NCBI RefSeq assembly: GCF_010977575.1
Contig: NZ_CP048812.1
Location: 620,001 to 684,000 of the forward strand
Length of the DNA stretch: 64,000 nt
Direction of reading: 5' to 3'
Source of the DNA: Halomonas socia
GTDB taxonomy: Bacteria; Pseudomonadota; Gammaproteobacteria; Pseudomonadales; Halomonadaceae
Program-made: the position numbers and the translations under genes
The notes under the pieces: model-generated
The model's database searches: none
Told to the model about the DNA's origin: nothing
The model's input: only the letters and a program-made list of their open reading frames with translations
Part shown: positions 1 to 10,617 of the stretch, piece after piece
How positions within the stretch are numbered: the first letter of the stretch is position 1
Layout: every line of letters starts with the position of its first letter

Positions 1-805
1 GCCCGCCCATCCGCTGCTGGCCAGCGGGGCGGAGGGCCCGCGCCGCTTGAGCAACACCTACTTCGACACCCCCGACGGCGCCCTCGAGAAGGCCCGGGTA
101 GCGCTGCGCATTCGCCAGGTTGGCGGGCGCTATCTGCAGACGCTCAAGACCAGCGGTGCCGGCAGCGGTGGGCTCTCCCAGCGCGGCGAGTGGGAGTGGC
201 CGATCGACGGCCCGGCGCTGGACCTGCCCGGGCTTGCCGCCCTGGCGCCAATGCGCGACCTGGATCGCGCCACCCTCGATACCCTGGCACCGCGCTTTCG
301 CACCGACTTCCAGCGCCTCACCTGGCAGCTCGAGCACCACGACAGCCGCATCGAGCTGGCCGTGGACGAGGGCGAGATCGTCGCCGACGGACGGCATGCC
401 GAGATCTGCGAGCTGGAACTCGAGCTCAAGGCCGGCAAGATCGCCACGCTGTGGCAGTTGGCGGCGGCGCTGGCCGAGCGGGTTGCGCTGCGCCCCTCCC
501 AGGCCAGCAAGGCGGCCCGCGGCGCGGCGCTGGGCGCCAGCCAGTGGGTGCTGCCCGCGGACGACACCACGCCGCGGGACTGCCTCGACCGCGCCATGGC
601 CGCCCTCGACGCCTTTCGCGATAGCCACCAGCCGGCGTTTCTCGAGGCCGCCCACTCGGCGCTGGCCGGGCTTGCCGCCAGCGCCGATGCTCGCGACACT
701 CAGGGCCTGGCCCGGCGCATTGCCGAGGGCCTCGATGCAAGCGGCCGGCTCGATCTCGCCGGCGGCCAGGCGGCGCTGGCCCTGGCGCAGCGGCTCGCCG
801 ACTGA
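1..805 (+). CDS. CYTH domain protein, probable inorganic triphosphatase (5' partial)
   Basis: The reading frame is open from base 2 to the TGA at 803-805, so the gene begins left of the window. The visible N-terminal part has the CYTH pattern: N-T-Y-F-D-T-P, then A-L-R-I-R, a T-L-K motif and an R-G-E-W-E motif. Later acidic stretches resemble the E-L-E-L-E-L-K strand of the tunnel fold. In this family the acidic and basic residues coordinate metal and bind triphosphate. The C-terminal part is alanine- and leucine-rich and helical, as in YgiF-type proteins, which join CYTH to a CHAD-like region. The ion channel gene follows 17 bases later on the same strand. The exact substrate cannot be read from the sequence. 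Confidence 0.8.
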   Translation, partial: PAHPLLASGAEGPRRLSNTYFDTPDGALEKARVALRIRQVGGRYLQTLKTSGAGSGGLSQRGEWEWPIDGPALDLPGLAALAPMRDLDRATLDTLAPRFRTDFQRLTWQLEHHDSRIELAVDEGEIVADGRHAEICELELELKAGKIATLWQLAAALAERVALRPSQASKAARGAALGASQWVLPADDTTPRDCLDRAMAALDAFRDSHQPAFLEAAHSALAGLAASADARDTQGLARRIAEGLDASGRLDLAGGQAALALAQRLAD

Positions 806-822
806 CGGATCGGGAGGATCCC

Positions 823-1719
823 ATGCACCCCACCCTCAAGCCCGCCGGCGAAGGCCTGCGCACCCGGCTGTTTCAGGTCATCTTCGAGTCGGACACAGCG
901 CTGGCCAAGGGCTTCGATATCGCGCTGATCATTGCCATCCTGGCCAGCGTGCTGATCGTCATGCTCGACAGCGTCGAGCACCTGAGCGCTACCTACGGCG
1001 GGCTGTTCTACTGGCTGGAGTGGGGCTTTACCCTGGCCTTTAGCGTGGAATTGCTGCTGCGCATCTACTGCCTGGAGCGCCCCCACCAGTACCTCAAGAG
1101 CTTCTACGGCGTGGTCGACCTGCTGGCGATCCTACCCACCTGGCTGCTGCTGGTGGTGCCGGGCACCCAGTCGTTGGTGATGATCCGCCTGCTGCGGGTG
1201 CTGCGTATCTTCCGCGTGCTGCGGCTGATGCAGTTCGTCGGCGAGGGGCGGCTGCTGGTCGAGTCGCTCAAGAACAGCTGGCACCAGATCATGCTGTTCC
1301 TGTTTGCGGTGCTGATGATGGTGACGCTGTTCTCGTCGCTGATGTACGTCATCGAGTCGCGCGAGGCGGGCTTTACCAGCATCCCGATGTCGATCTACTG
1401 GGGTATCGTCACCCTGACCACGGTGGGCTACGGCGATATCGTGCCGGTGACGCCGCTCGGCCAGGCGATCTCAACCCTGGTGATGCTGCTCGGCTACTCG
1501 ATCATCGCGGTACCCACCGGGGTATTCTCCGCCGAGGTGATTCGCTCGATTCGCGCCGATCGCTACTCCGACGAGGCCTGCCCCGGCTGCGGCCACGACC
1601 GCCACGAGCAGCGCGCCCGCTACTGCCTGCGCTGCGGCACCTGGCTCGACGAGGAGAGCCCCGATCCCAACGCCGAGCAGGAACACAACGACGACGCCCC
1701 CTCCACCGATCCGGCGTGA
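823..1719 (+). CDS. Voltage-gated-type potassium/ion channel with C-terminal zinc ribbon
   Basis: This is a 298-residue six-helix channel of the ion transporter superfamily. An S4-like segment at about residues 120-138 has regularly spaced arginines (RLLRVLRIFRVLRL). The pore loop carries the potassium selectivity filter T-V-G-Y-G-D at residues 200-205. After the last helix, a soluble tail contains two CxxC pairs (Cys253/256 and Cys268/271) that look like a zinc ribbon, followed by an acidic end. The ATG at 823 has a good GGGAGG ribosome site. The family conducts K+ through the inner membrane. The role of the zinc ribbon is unknown; it might sense metal or redox state or aid assembly. The ion selectivity call rests on the filter motif. 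Confidence 0.88.
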   Translation: MHPTLKPAGEGLRTRLFQVIFESDTALAKGFDIALIIAILASVLIVMLDSVEHLSATYGGLFYWLEWGFTLAFSVELLLRIYCLERPHQYLKSFYGVVDLLAILPTWLLLVVPGTQSLVMIRLLRVLRIFRVLRLMQFVGEGRLLVESLKNSWHQIMLFLFAVLMMVTLFSSLMYVIESREAGFTSIPMSIYWGIVTLTTVGYGDIVPVTPLGQAISTLVMLLGYSIIAVPTGVFSAEVIRSIRADRYSDEACPGCGHDRHEQRARYCLRCGTWLDEESPDPNAEQEHNDDAPSTDPA

Positions 1720-1738
1720 GGGGGCGTGGCGGCCTTGC

Positions 1739-2362
1739 TCAGACCTGGAAGGGTGCCGGGTCGCCGCGCCCTTCGCGCACGATCACCGGCGGCAGATCAC
1801 GCAGGTCGACCACCGTGGTCGGCTCCAGATGGCAGGCGCCGCCGTCGATGATCAGGTCGAGGTGGGCGCCGAAGCGCTCGCGAATCTCCTCGGGGTCGGT
1901 CATCGGCAGCTCCTCGCCGACCGGGATCAGTGTCACGCTCATCAGCGGCTCACCCAGCGCGGCGAGCAGCGCATGGGTGATCCGGTGGTCCGGTACGCGT
2001 ACGCCGATCGAGCGGCGCTTGGGGTGCAGCAGCAACCGCGGCACCTCCGAGGTGGCATTGAGGATGAAGGTGTAGGGCCCCGGCGTATGCGTCTTGAGCA
2101 GGCGGAATACGGCGTTGTCGACCTTGGCGTAGGTGCCGATCTCGGACAGGTCCGAGCACACCAGGGTGAAGTTGTGCTTGTCATCCAGCGAGCGCAGCCA
2201 CTTGATCTTCTCGATCGCCTTCTTGTCACCGAGGTGGCAGCCCAGGGCGTAGCCGGAGTCGGTGGGATAGGCGACCACCCCGCCCTGGCGAATGATCGTG
2301 AGGGCCTGGTCGATCAGGCGCTTCTGGGGGTTGTCAGGATGCAGTTGAAAGAACTGGGTCAT
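1739..2362 (-). CDS. yciO: YciO/Sua5/YrdC family protein (L-threonylcarbamoyladenylate synthase-like)
   Basis: The product is 207 residues, close to the usual YciO length. It begins with a YrdC-type dsRNA/nucleotide-binding fold: G-G-V-V-A-Y-P-T-D-S-G-Y near residue 25 and K-x-R-S-I-G-V-R-V-P further on. The family is related to TsaC/Sua5, which makes threonylcarbamoyl-AMP for the t6A tRNA modification, but YciO is a paralogue of less certain role. The start at 2362 is chosen because AAGGAG sits 7 bases upstream; longer frame extensions have no ribosome site. It lies downstream of the PHP-domain gene on the same strand, a pairing also seen in enterobacteria (yciV-yciO). Confidence 0.87.
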   Translation of the reverse strand: MTQFFQLHPDNPQKRLIDQALTIIRQGGVVAYPTDSGYALGCHLGDKKAIEKIKWLRSLDDKHNFTLVCSDLSEIGTYAKVDNAVFRLLKTHTPGPYTFILNATSEVPRLLLHPKRRSIGVRVPDHRITHALLAALGEPLMSVTLIPVGEELPMTDPEEIRERFGAHLDLIIDGGACHLEPTTVVDLRDLPPVIVREGRGDPAPFQV

Positions 2363-2421
2363 GGCATGACTCCTTGTCGCGTTTGTTTCAGCGTAATCGG
2401 CCAACCGGCCAAGAGCGATCT

Positions 2422-3321
2422 CTAAGCCGCTGCGAAGTCGGCCAGCGCCGGATGCATCCACACCGGCCTGACCGCGCTGCGCGGCGCAGGGCTCATGCTG
2501 CCCGGCGCCAGCGCCCCACCGGGGAAGTGAAAATCGCTGCCCAGCGAGGCGTAGAGCCCGCGCTCGTCGAGCTGGCGGGCCAGGTCGCGGGTAGCGTCGG
2601 CATTCTGGTAGCCGCTGATCAGCTCGGCGGCCTCGCCGCCGGCGGCGCTGAAGTCGTCGAGCAGCAGGCCACGCTTGCGTCGGGTGGTGCCGTAGCGCAG
2701 CGGGTGGGCCAGCACGGCCACGCCGCCGGCATCGCGGATCCACTCCACCGCGGTGGGGATGAACGGCCAGTGCGCCTTGACGTCGCCGGGCTTGCCGCTG
2801 CCCAAGTGCTTCTTGAAGGCGGTCTTGATGTCCGGCGTGAGACCGGCCGCCACCAGCGCCCGGGCAAAGTCAGGGCGCCCCAGCGGACGCTCGCTGCCGG
2901 CCTGCTCGCGGGCGCGAGCCAGGGCGTCGTCGAGCCCCAGCTTCTCCAGCCGGCGGGCGATCTCCTCGGCGCGCGCCTTGCGGGCCTCGGCCTGGGCGGC
3001 AAGCCCCGCTTCGAGGCTGCCGCGCACGCCCCGGGGCAGCAGCGCCACCACATGGATGTTCATGCCGCGCCACTGGGTCGAGAGTTCGGCGGCGGGCAAC
3101 ACGCGCAGGCCCAGTATCCGAGCGGCCTCCTGGGCCTCGGCGACGCCGGCGACGGTGTCGTGGTCGGTCAGCGCCAGGCGTGCCAGGCCGCGGGCATGGC
3201 ACAGCGCCATCAGCTCGGCGGGAGGCAGCGCGCCGTCCGAGGCGGTGGAGTGCATATGCAGATCGATGCCGCCGACGCCTTCCAGGGCAGCCGGCAGTGG
3301 CGCGAGTGAGGTCATTGGCAT
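2422..3321 (-). CDS. PHP domain metal-dependent phosphoesterase (YciV/RNase AM-like)
   Basis: The product is about 299 residues. The N terminus shows the PHP signature [11 protein letters not shown] followed by L-T-D-H-D-T, the histidine/aspartate cluster that binds the metals. Later come the A-E-L-S-T and H-P-L-R motifs and a C-terminal G-S-D-F-H metal ligand. The E. coli homologue is a 5'-to-3' exonuclease that removes 5' nucleotides from RNA and 3',5'-bisphosphate nucleotides. The start is uncertain: ATGs at 3321 and 3315 both precede the conserved domain, and neither has a strong ribosome site. The gene is followed by yciO and runs divergently from the YciI-like gene at 3410. Confidence 0.85.
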   Translation of the reverse strand: MPMTSLAPLPAALEGVGGIDLHMHSTASDGALPPAELMALCHARGLARLALTDHDTVAGVAEAQEAARILGLRVLPAAELSTQWRGMNIHVVALLPRGVRGSLEAGLAAQAEARKARAEEIARRLEKLGLDDALARAREQAGSERPLGRPDFARALVAAGLTPDIKTAFKKHLGSGKPGDVKAHWPFIPTAVEWIRDAGGVAVLAHPLRYGTTRRKRGLLLDDFSAAGGEAAELISGYQNADATRDLARQLDERGLYASLGSDFHFPGGALAPGSMSPAPRSAVRPVWMHPALADFAAA

Positions 3322-3409
3322 GACGCCGACTGGCGTCTTTGTCAGAATAGGAGTTCCATGGTGCGCGCCGCGCGCCAGAGGGTCAATCACTACTCAAGGA
3401 AGCCCTGAG

Positions 3410-3709
3410 ATGCTCTATGCGATCATCAGTGAAGACGTGAAGAACAGCCTCGAACGGCGCATGGCGGCTCGTCCCGACCATCTCTCCCGCCTCGAGAGGC
3501 TGCGCGACGAGGGCCGCCTGATCCTTGCCGGTCCGCACCCGGCGGTGGACAGCGACAACCCCGGCGACGCCGGTTTCAGCGGCAGCCTGGTGGTGGCCGA
3601 ATTCGACGACCTGAGCGCCGCCCAATCCTGGGCCGACGCCGACCCCTACGTGATTGCCGGGGTCTATGCCAAGGTCACGGTCAAGCCGTTCAAGAAAGTC
3701 CTGCCTTAA
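3410..3709 (+). CDS. YciI family protein
   Basis: This 99-residue ferredoxin-like-fold protein matches the YciI family. It opens with M-L-Y-A-I-I-S-E-D, has R-P-D-H-L-x-R-L, then L-I-L-A-G-P-H-P, and ends with an [12 protein letters not shown] motif. The conserved His/Asp pair is thought to be catalytic or ligand-binding, but no general reaction is established. AAGGA lies 9 bases before the ATG. The gene is divergent from the PHP gene and probably shares its promoter region. A 16-bp perfect inverted repeat follows the stop. Confidence 0.85.
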   Translation: MLYAIISEDVKNSLERRMAARPDHLSRLERLRDEGRLILAGPHPAVDSDNPGDAGFSGSLVVAEFDDLSAAQSWADADPYVIAGVYAKVTVKPFKKVLP

Positions 3710-3733
3710 CGCCAGCCAGGTTTGTACCCAACA

Positions 3734-3779
3734 AGGGTTTTCCACAGCCGGACTATGCACAGTGGCTGTGGAAAACCCT
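3734..3779 (+). terminator. Perfect 16-bp inverted repeat after the YciI gene
   Basis: The left arm at 3734-3749 and the right arm at 3764-3779 are perfect complements around a 14-base loop. Each arm contains TTTTCCACA or its complement, one base from the DnaA box TTATCCACA. No T-tract follows, so this may be a rho-independent-like end of the YciI transcript or a protein-binding dyad. Confidence 0.45.
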
Positions 3780-3877
3780 GTTAGTAGCCCGCGGACGCCT
3801 TTTGGCAGGCGCCATGAGATGCCGCCCGGCGCAGGCTGCTCAATTTTTGACCACTCCCCGCCGCCCGGAGCACACCG

Positions 3878-5899
3878 GTGACCGACCGCCCCCGCGACAG
3901 CCTCGCCGCCCTGGAAACCGCCCGCCTCGACTGGCAGCGCGACGACGGCGACCTGGAAACGCCCCACTCGCTGACCTTCGGCGATGTCTACTTCTCGCGC
4001 CAGGACGGTCGCGCCGAGACCCAGCACGTGTTCATCGCCGGCAACGACCTGCCGCGGCGGTTCCGGGAATGGCGCGAAGCGCGTCCCTTCGTGATCGGCG
4101 AGACCGGCTTCGGCACCGGCCTCAACATGCTCTGCGCCTGGGCCTGTTTTGACCGCCACGCGCCCCCCGAAGCACGCCTGCATCTGGTCTCCACCGAGAA
4201 GCATCCGCTGACCCGCGACGACCTGGCCCGGGCGTTGGCCGCCTGGCCCGATTTCGCCGACAGCGTCGCCAGCCTGGTCGCCCAGTGGCCCGAGCCGGTC
4301 GCCGGTGTGCACCGCCTGTGGCTCGACCCGCGGGTGACGCTGGACCTGCACTTCGGCGACAGCGCCGAGTGCCTGGCGGCCCTCGACGGCCGCGTCGACG
4401 CCTGGTTCCTCGACGGCTTTGCGCCGTCGAAGAATCCACAGATGTGGCAGCCGGCGCTGTTCGAGGCCATGGCGAGTCACAGCCACCGCGGCGCCACCTT
4501 CGCCACCTTTACCTGCGCCGGTGTGGTCAAGCGCGGCCTGAAGGCTGCCGGCTTCGCCTGGCGCAAGGTTCCCGGGTTCGGCCGCAAGCGCGAGATGCTG
4601 ACCGGTGAGATAGATCAACCGCTCCGGGACGACGTCCGCCGTGCGACGCCCTGGTTTACCCCGCCGCTGCCGAAGCCGGCGCGTCATGTTGCGGTGATCG
4701 GCGCCGGGCTGGCCGGTGCCAGCGTGGCCCACGCCCTGGCCAAGCGCGGCGTGGCGGTGACCCTGCTCGACCGCGACGCACCCGGCGCCGGCGCCTCGGG
4801 CAACGCCCAGGGAGCGCTATACATCAAGCTGGCGGTGGCGCCCAATGTGCACAGCCGGGTCTACCTGGCCGGGTTGCTGCACAGCCGCCGCTGGCTCGAG
4901 GCGCTCGATCCCGAGGGCGCGCTGTGGCAGGCCAGCGGCGTGCTGCAGCTGGCCAACGACGCCCGCGAGGCCGAGCGCCAGGGGCGCTTTCTGGCCCAGC
5001 ATGCGCTGCCTGAGACGGTGGTGGAGGGAGTGGATGACGACTCGCTGGCCAAGCGCAGCGGGCTGCCGGCCGCACTGTTCGCCGCCGAGCGGGCACTGGA
5101 TTACCCCGCCGCCGGCTGGGTGCGGCCCCAGGCGCTGTGCCGGCGCCTCGCCGCCACCCCGGGGGTGGGCTTTCAGCGTGGCGAGGTGGAGGCAGTGACG
5201 CCGCAGGCCGACGGCTGGCGCCTAACGCTGACTGACGGCGCCTGGCTCGACGCCGACCAGGTGGTGATCGCCACCGCCCAGCTCGCCAACCGCTTCGCCC
5301 AGACCGCGAGCCTGCCGCTGCAGCCGATCCGCGGCCAGGTCAGCCAGGTCGCACTGCCGCTGGGGGCGCCTGCGCCGAGCCGCGTGATCTGCGCTGGCGG
5401 CTATGTGCCGCCGCCCTGCGACGGCCGGCTGACCTTCGGCGCCACCTTCGCGCCCCATGACGAGAGCGACGAACTGCGCGAGGCGGACCACGCCGTCAAC
5501 CTGGCCGAGCTCGAGCGCACCCTGCCCGGCTACCTCGAGGCGCTGCGCGAGGCCGGCGCCGACCTGGCCCCGGCACAGATGCAGGGACGCGCCGCGGTGC
5601 GCGCGGCGAGCCCCGACAAGCTCCCCTACGCCGGCCCGGTGCCCGACGCCGCGGCCTGGCAACGCGACTACGCTGCCCTAGCCAAGGACGCCAAGCGTGT
5701 TCCCGCCACGCCTGGGGCGCATCATGGCGGGCTATGGATCAGCGCCGCCCACGGCTCGCGGGGGCTGGCCAGCGCGCCGCTGTGCGCCGAGCTGATCGCG
5801 TCGAGAATCTGTGACGAGCCGCTGCCGCTGCCCGCGGCGCTAGCCGATCAACTGCACCCCGGGCGGCGGCTGATCCGCGAGCTGATTCGGGGCAATTGA
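3878..5899 (+). CDS. mnmC: Bifunctional tRNA (mnm5s2U34) methyltransferase / FAD-dependent cmnm5(s2)U34 oxidoreductase
   Basis: The 673-residue product matches MnmC in length and layout. The N-terminal half is a SAM methyltransferase with G-E-T-G-F-G-T-G at residues 74-81 and D-A-W-F-L-D-G-F-A-P further on. The C-terminal half is an FAD oxidoreductase with the dinucleotide motif G-A-G-L-A-G at 275-280. In the family, the oxidoreductase domain removes the carboxymethyl group from cmnm5 at the wobble uridine, and the methyltransferase domain then makes mnm5. The frame opens with GTG at 3878; there is no strong ribosome site, but the conserved domain begins soon after. It stands alone between two hairpin-containing gaps. 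Confidence 0.95.
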   Translation: MTDRPRDSLAALETARLDWQRDDGDLETPHSLTFGDVYFSRQDGRAETQHVFIAGNDLPRRFREWREARPFVIGETGFGTGLNMLCAWACFDRHAPPEARLHLVSTEKHPLTRDDLARALAAWPDFADSVASLVAQWPEPVAGVHRLWLDPRVTLDLHFGDSAECLAALDGRVDAWFLDGFAPSKNPQMWQPALFEAMASHSHRGATFATFTCAGVVKRGLKAAGFAWRKVPGFGRKREMLTGEIDQPLRDDVRRATPWFTPPLPKPARHVAVIGAGLAGASVAHALAKRGVAVTLLDRDAPGAGASGNAQGALYIKLAVAPNVHSRVYLAGLLHSRRWLEALDPEGALWQASGVLQLANDAREAERQGRFLAQHALPETVVEGVDDDSLAKRSGLPAALFAAERALDYPAAGWVRPQALCRRLAATPGVGFQRGEVEAVTPQADGWRLTLTDGAWLDADQVVIATAQLANRFAQTASLPLQPIRGQVSQVALPLGAPAPSRVICAGGYVPPPCDGRLTFGATFAPHDESDELREADHAVNLAELERTLPGYLEALREAGADLAPAQMQGRAAVRAASPDKLPYAGPVPDAAAWQRDYAALAKDAKRVPATPGAHHGGLWISAAHGSRGLASAPLCAELIASRICDEPLPLPAALADQLHPGRRLIRELIRGN

Positions 5900-5917
5900 A
5901 CGAGCGGTGGTGAGTGT

Positions 5918-8343
<2,426 letters not shown>

Positions 8344-8352
8344 TTACCAAAG

Positions 8353-8387
8353 CAACAACCCCCGGTGGGATATACCGGGGGTTGTTG
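8353..8387 (-). terminator. Hairpin between zipA and ligA
   Basis: Perfect 14-bp arms (8353-8366 and 8374-8387) enclose the loop GGGATAT. Read on the minus strand it lies downstream of zipA and upstream of ligA. There is no clear T-tract, so termination would be weak or factor-dependent. Confidence 0.45.
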
Positions 8388-8640
8388 GCAAGGACGCCGC
8401 TGAGAGGACTTATCCGTCGACAGGCCTGCGAGGAGGCGCTGTAAACCCGTCCCTGGGCGCTACCTTGCGCCCTGCTGCGCTATCGCATCCTGCTCCGCTT
8501 GCAGGACCGGGGCTGGCCATCCATGGCCAGCCCGTTCGGAGGAATCCTCCTCACCCATGGCGCAAACCTCCTCTGCGGCCTGTCCCCGGTGTCCTTCGCT
8601 CGAGTAGCTACGGACTTGGAGTCGTTGAGCTGCCACTGGG
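8388..8640. repeat. Dispersed intergenic repeat, copy 1
   Basis: The gap between ligA and zipA has no convincing gene. It contains a composite repeat whose core (8422-8460, around GGCGCTGTAAACCC) matches the reverse complement of 60767-60805 at 34 of 39 bases. A second segment resembling GGGGACAGG plus a GAGG-rich stretch also recurs near 60658. Internal short palindromes such as CTGGCCA/TGGCCAG (8511-8528) suggest folding. No coding potential or insertion sequence ends are visible. Confidence 0.6.
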
Positions 8641-8642
8641 CG

Positions 8643-10388
8643 CTAATTCGCCTGGTAGCGATGCAGCCGGTGGCGGCGCTCGAACTCCTGCACCCGCTGG
8701 CGGGCGAACTCGACGGTTTGCGCGGTCATCACGCTGCGGTTCTCGTCCTTCAGTTCGCCGCCGAGGTGGCGCACGATGACCATGGCGGTCTCGACCATCG
8801 CCTCGAAGGCGGCGGCGGTGTCCACCGCCCCGGGCAGCGGCATCAGCAGCGTCACCCCAGGGGTGCGGAACTCATCCATGGTATCCAGCGGGAAGGTGCC
8901 GGGCTTGACCACGTTGACCATCGAGAACTGCAGTTCGCTCTCGGCGTCCTCAGTCTCGAAGCGGTTGAAGATGCCCATGTCGCTGCTGTAGCGCAGGCCG
9001 CAGGCGAGCATCAGGTCGAGCAGCGCCGAGCCGCTGAAGCCCTGCTCGTCACGCGACATGATGCTGATGACGATGACTTCCTCGGCGTGGCTCAGGGTAT
9101 CGCGAGCATGCTCGACGTTGATGTCGTGACGCAGCGCCTTCTCGACCACCGGGTGCGAGCTGACGGCCGGCTCATGCGCGGCGCCGGGGCGCGATTCATA
9201 GGCCGAGTCGTCCACCGGCCGCTGCACGCTGGCGGCTTCTTCTGAGGCCGGATCGGCGTAGCGGCTGTCGACATGATGCAAGCGGCTCGGCGCGAACAGC
9301 GGATCGTCCTGGTCCTGGGCATCGATCGCCTGCTGCTCACGAAGCTCGGCCTGGCGAGCGGCTTCCTGCTCGCGCTCGGCGGCCAGCTTGGCAGCCTTCT
9401 CGGCCTCGGCCTGCTTGCGACGGCTAGCCTCGCGGGCCTGCTTCTCGGCCTTGAGACGCGCCTTCTCGAGCTTGTCCTTCTTGCGCTGCTCCTTGCGAGC
9501 GGCAAGGGATTGCTTCATCGAGGAGCCGAAACGCTGCATCGACGCGCCGACCTGGGTCGAGCGTTCCTTGAACGAATCGGTCATGCCCTCGAGATCGACC
9601 AGCCGATAGCGCTCGGCGTCGTGATGCTCGTCATGATCCTCGGGATCCGCGGCCAGCGGCTCGGCGGCGACCTGCGGAGCCTCGTCGGCATCCAGCGCCG
9701 ATAGCGTCGGCTCGGTACGCGCCGGCTCCTCGGTTCGCGTCGCCTCGGCCCGTGCTGCAGCCTTGGGCGTTTCGCTGGCGGCAGGCTCGGGCGCCGCTTC
9801 AGACGCAGCCTGAGGCTGGCTCGCACGAGGCGTGGCGTCGGGCGCCGGCTCGGCGTGGTGCCGCTCGGCGCGCGGCTGCTCCACGTCGTGGGTCGGTTCG
9901 GCGCGGGGCGCTGCATCACTAGAGGCTGCAGCAGGTGCCGTCGCTTGCTGCGGGGGAACCGCCGCTGCAGGGGCGCTGGCAGGCGCCTGAGGCGTCGAGG
10001 CGTGACTGGACTCGGCCGCCTGGCGCTGAGGCGCCACGCTGCCGGTAGCAGACGCGCTGGTCGAATCCCGCGTCTTGTCACGCCACTCGGCCAATACCCG
10101 CGAGGCGCCAGGATGCTCCTGGCGCTTCAGCTTGGGCTTGGCCGCGACCTGCTCCGATGCGGCAGGGCGAATCACCCGGGCGCCGCCGTTGGGCAGCTCC
10201 CAATTGATCTCGGCCTGTTTGGCCTCGTCGTCGAGGTCCATGTCTACCCGATTGCTACCGCGGGATCGTGTGTCGACCCGGTCCAATCTGGGCACGCGAC
10301 GCTGACGCTGAAGACGACGCACACCGTCAACGACGATGATGGTCACCAGGGCCAGCCCCAGGATGATCAGCCACTCTCTTAGTTCCAT
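8643..10388 (-). CDS. zipA: Cell division protein ZipA
   Basis: The product is 581 residues, far longer than E. coli ZipA (about 330). It begins with a membrane anchor (L-I-I-L-G-L-A-L-V-T-I-I-V-V) and a basic patch. A long Ala/Pro/Glu-rich linker follows, then a charged helical stretch rich in K, E, A and R at about residues 285-360. The C-terminal FtsZ-binding domain includes V-I-V-I-S-I-M-S and an F-x-T-P-G-V-T-L-L-M-P motif. ZipA tethers FtsZ to the inner membrane and is essential in many gammaproteobacteria. It lies downstream of smc and upstream of ligA, a conserved order. The unusual length comes from the linker. Confidence 0.93.
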   Translation of the reverse strand: MELREWLIILGLALVTIIVVDGVRRLQRQRRVPRLDRVDTRSRGSNRVDMDLDDEAKQAEINWELPNGGARVIRPAASEQVAAKPKLKRQEHPGASRVLAEWRDKTRDSTSASATGSVAPQRQAAESSHASTPQAPASAPAAAVPPQQATAPAAASSDAAPRAEPTHDVEQPRAERHHAEPAPDATPRASQPQAASEAAPEPAASETPKAAARAEATRTEEPARTEPTLSALDADEAPQVAAEPLAADPEDHDEHHDAERYRLVDLEGMTDSFKERSTQVGASMQRFGSSMKQSLAARKEQRKKDKLEKARLKAEKQAREASRRKQAEAEKAAKLAAEREQEAARQAELREQQAIDAQDQDDPLFAPSRLHHVDSRYADPASEEAASVQRPVDDSAYESRPGAAHEPAVSSHPVVEKALRHDINVEHARDTLSHAEEVIVISIMSRDEQGFSGSALLDLMLACGLRYSSDMGIFNRFETEDAESELQFSMVNVVKPGTFPLDTMDEFRTPGVTLLMPLPGAVDTAAAFEAMVETAMVIVRHLGGELKDENRSVMTAQTVEFARQRVQEFERRHRLHRYQAN

Positions 10389-10617
10389 GGGTCATCTTGC
10401 CTGTTTGCTAAGGCGCCATGCCTGATAAGTTGTTCGTCACCAGCATAGCGCGATTACCAAAAAAAGGGCCACTTTTTTGAATGTCAAGCTTATCTATCAC
10501 ACTTGGTGAATGATAAATCGCCAAGCGGTGGCGCCTAGTGCAAATGCCCTGCGTCTATCCTTGACCTTCATCGTGTTTCTTCCTTGTTAACGTGTTTGCT
10601 GTTGTGGTGCAAGCGCT
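10389..10617. other. smc-zipA intergenic region
   Basis: This 229-base AT-richer gap holds no gene. A weak hairpin (10460-10478, A6-G and C-T6 arms) could terminate smc transcripts. A zipA promoter is probably here but no confident -35/-10 pair was identified. Confidence 0.4.
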
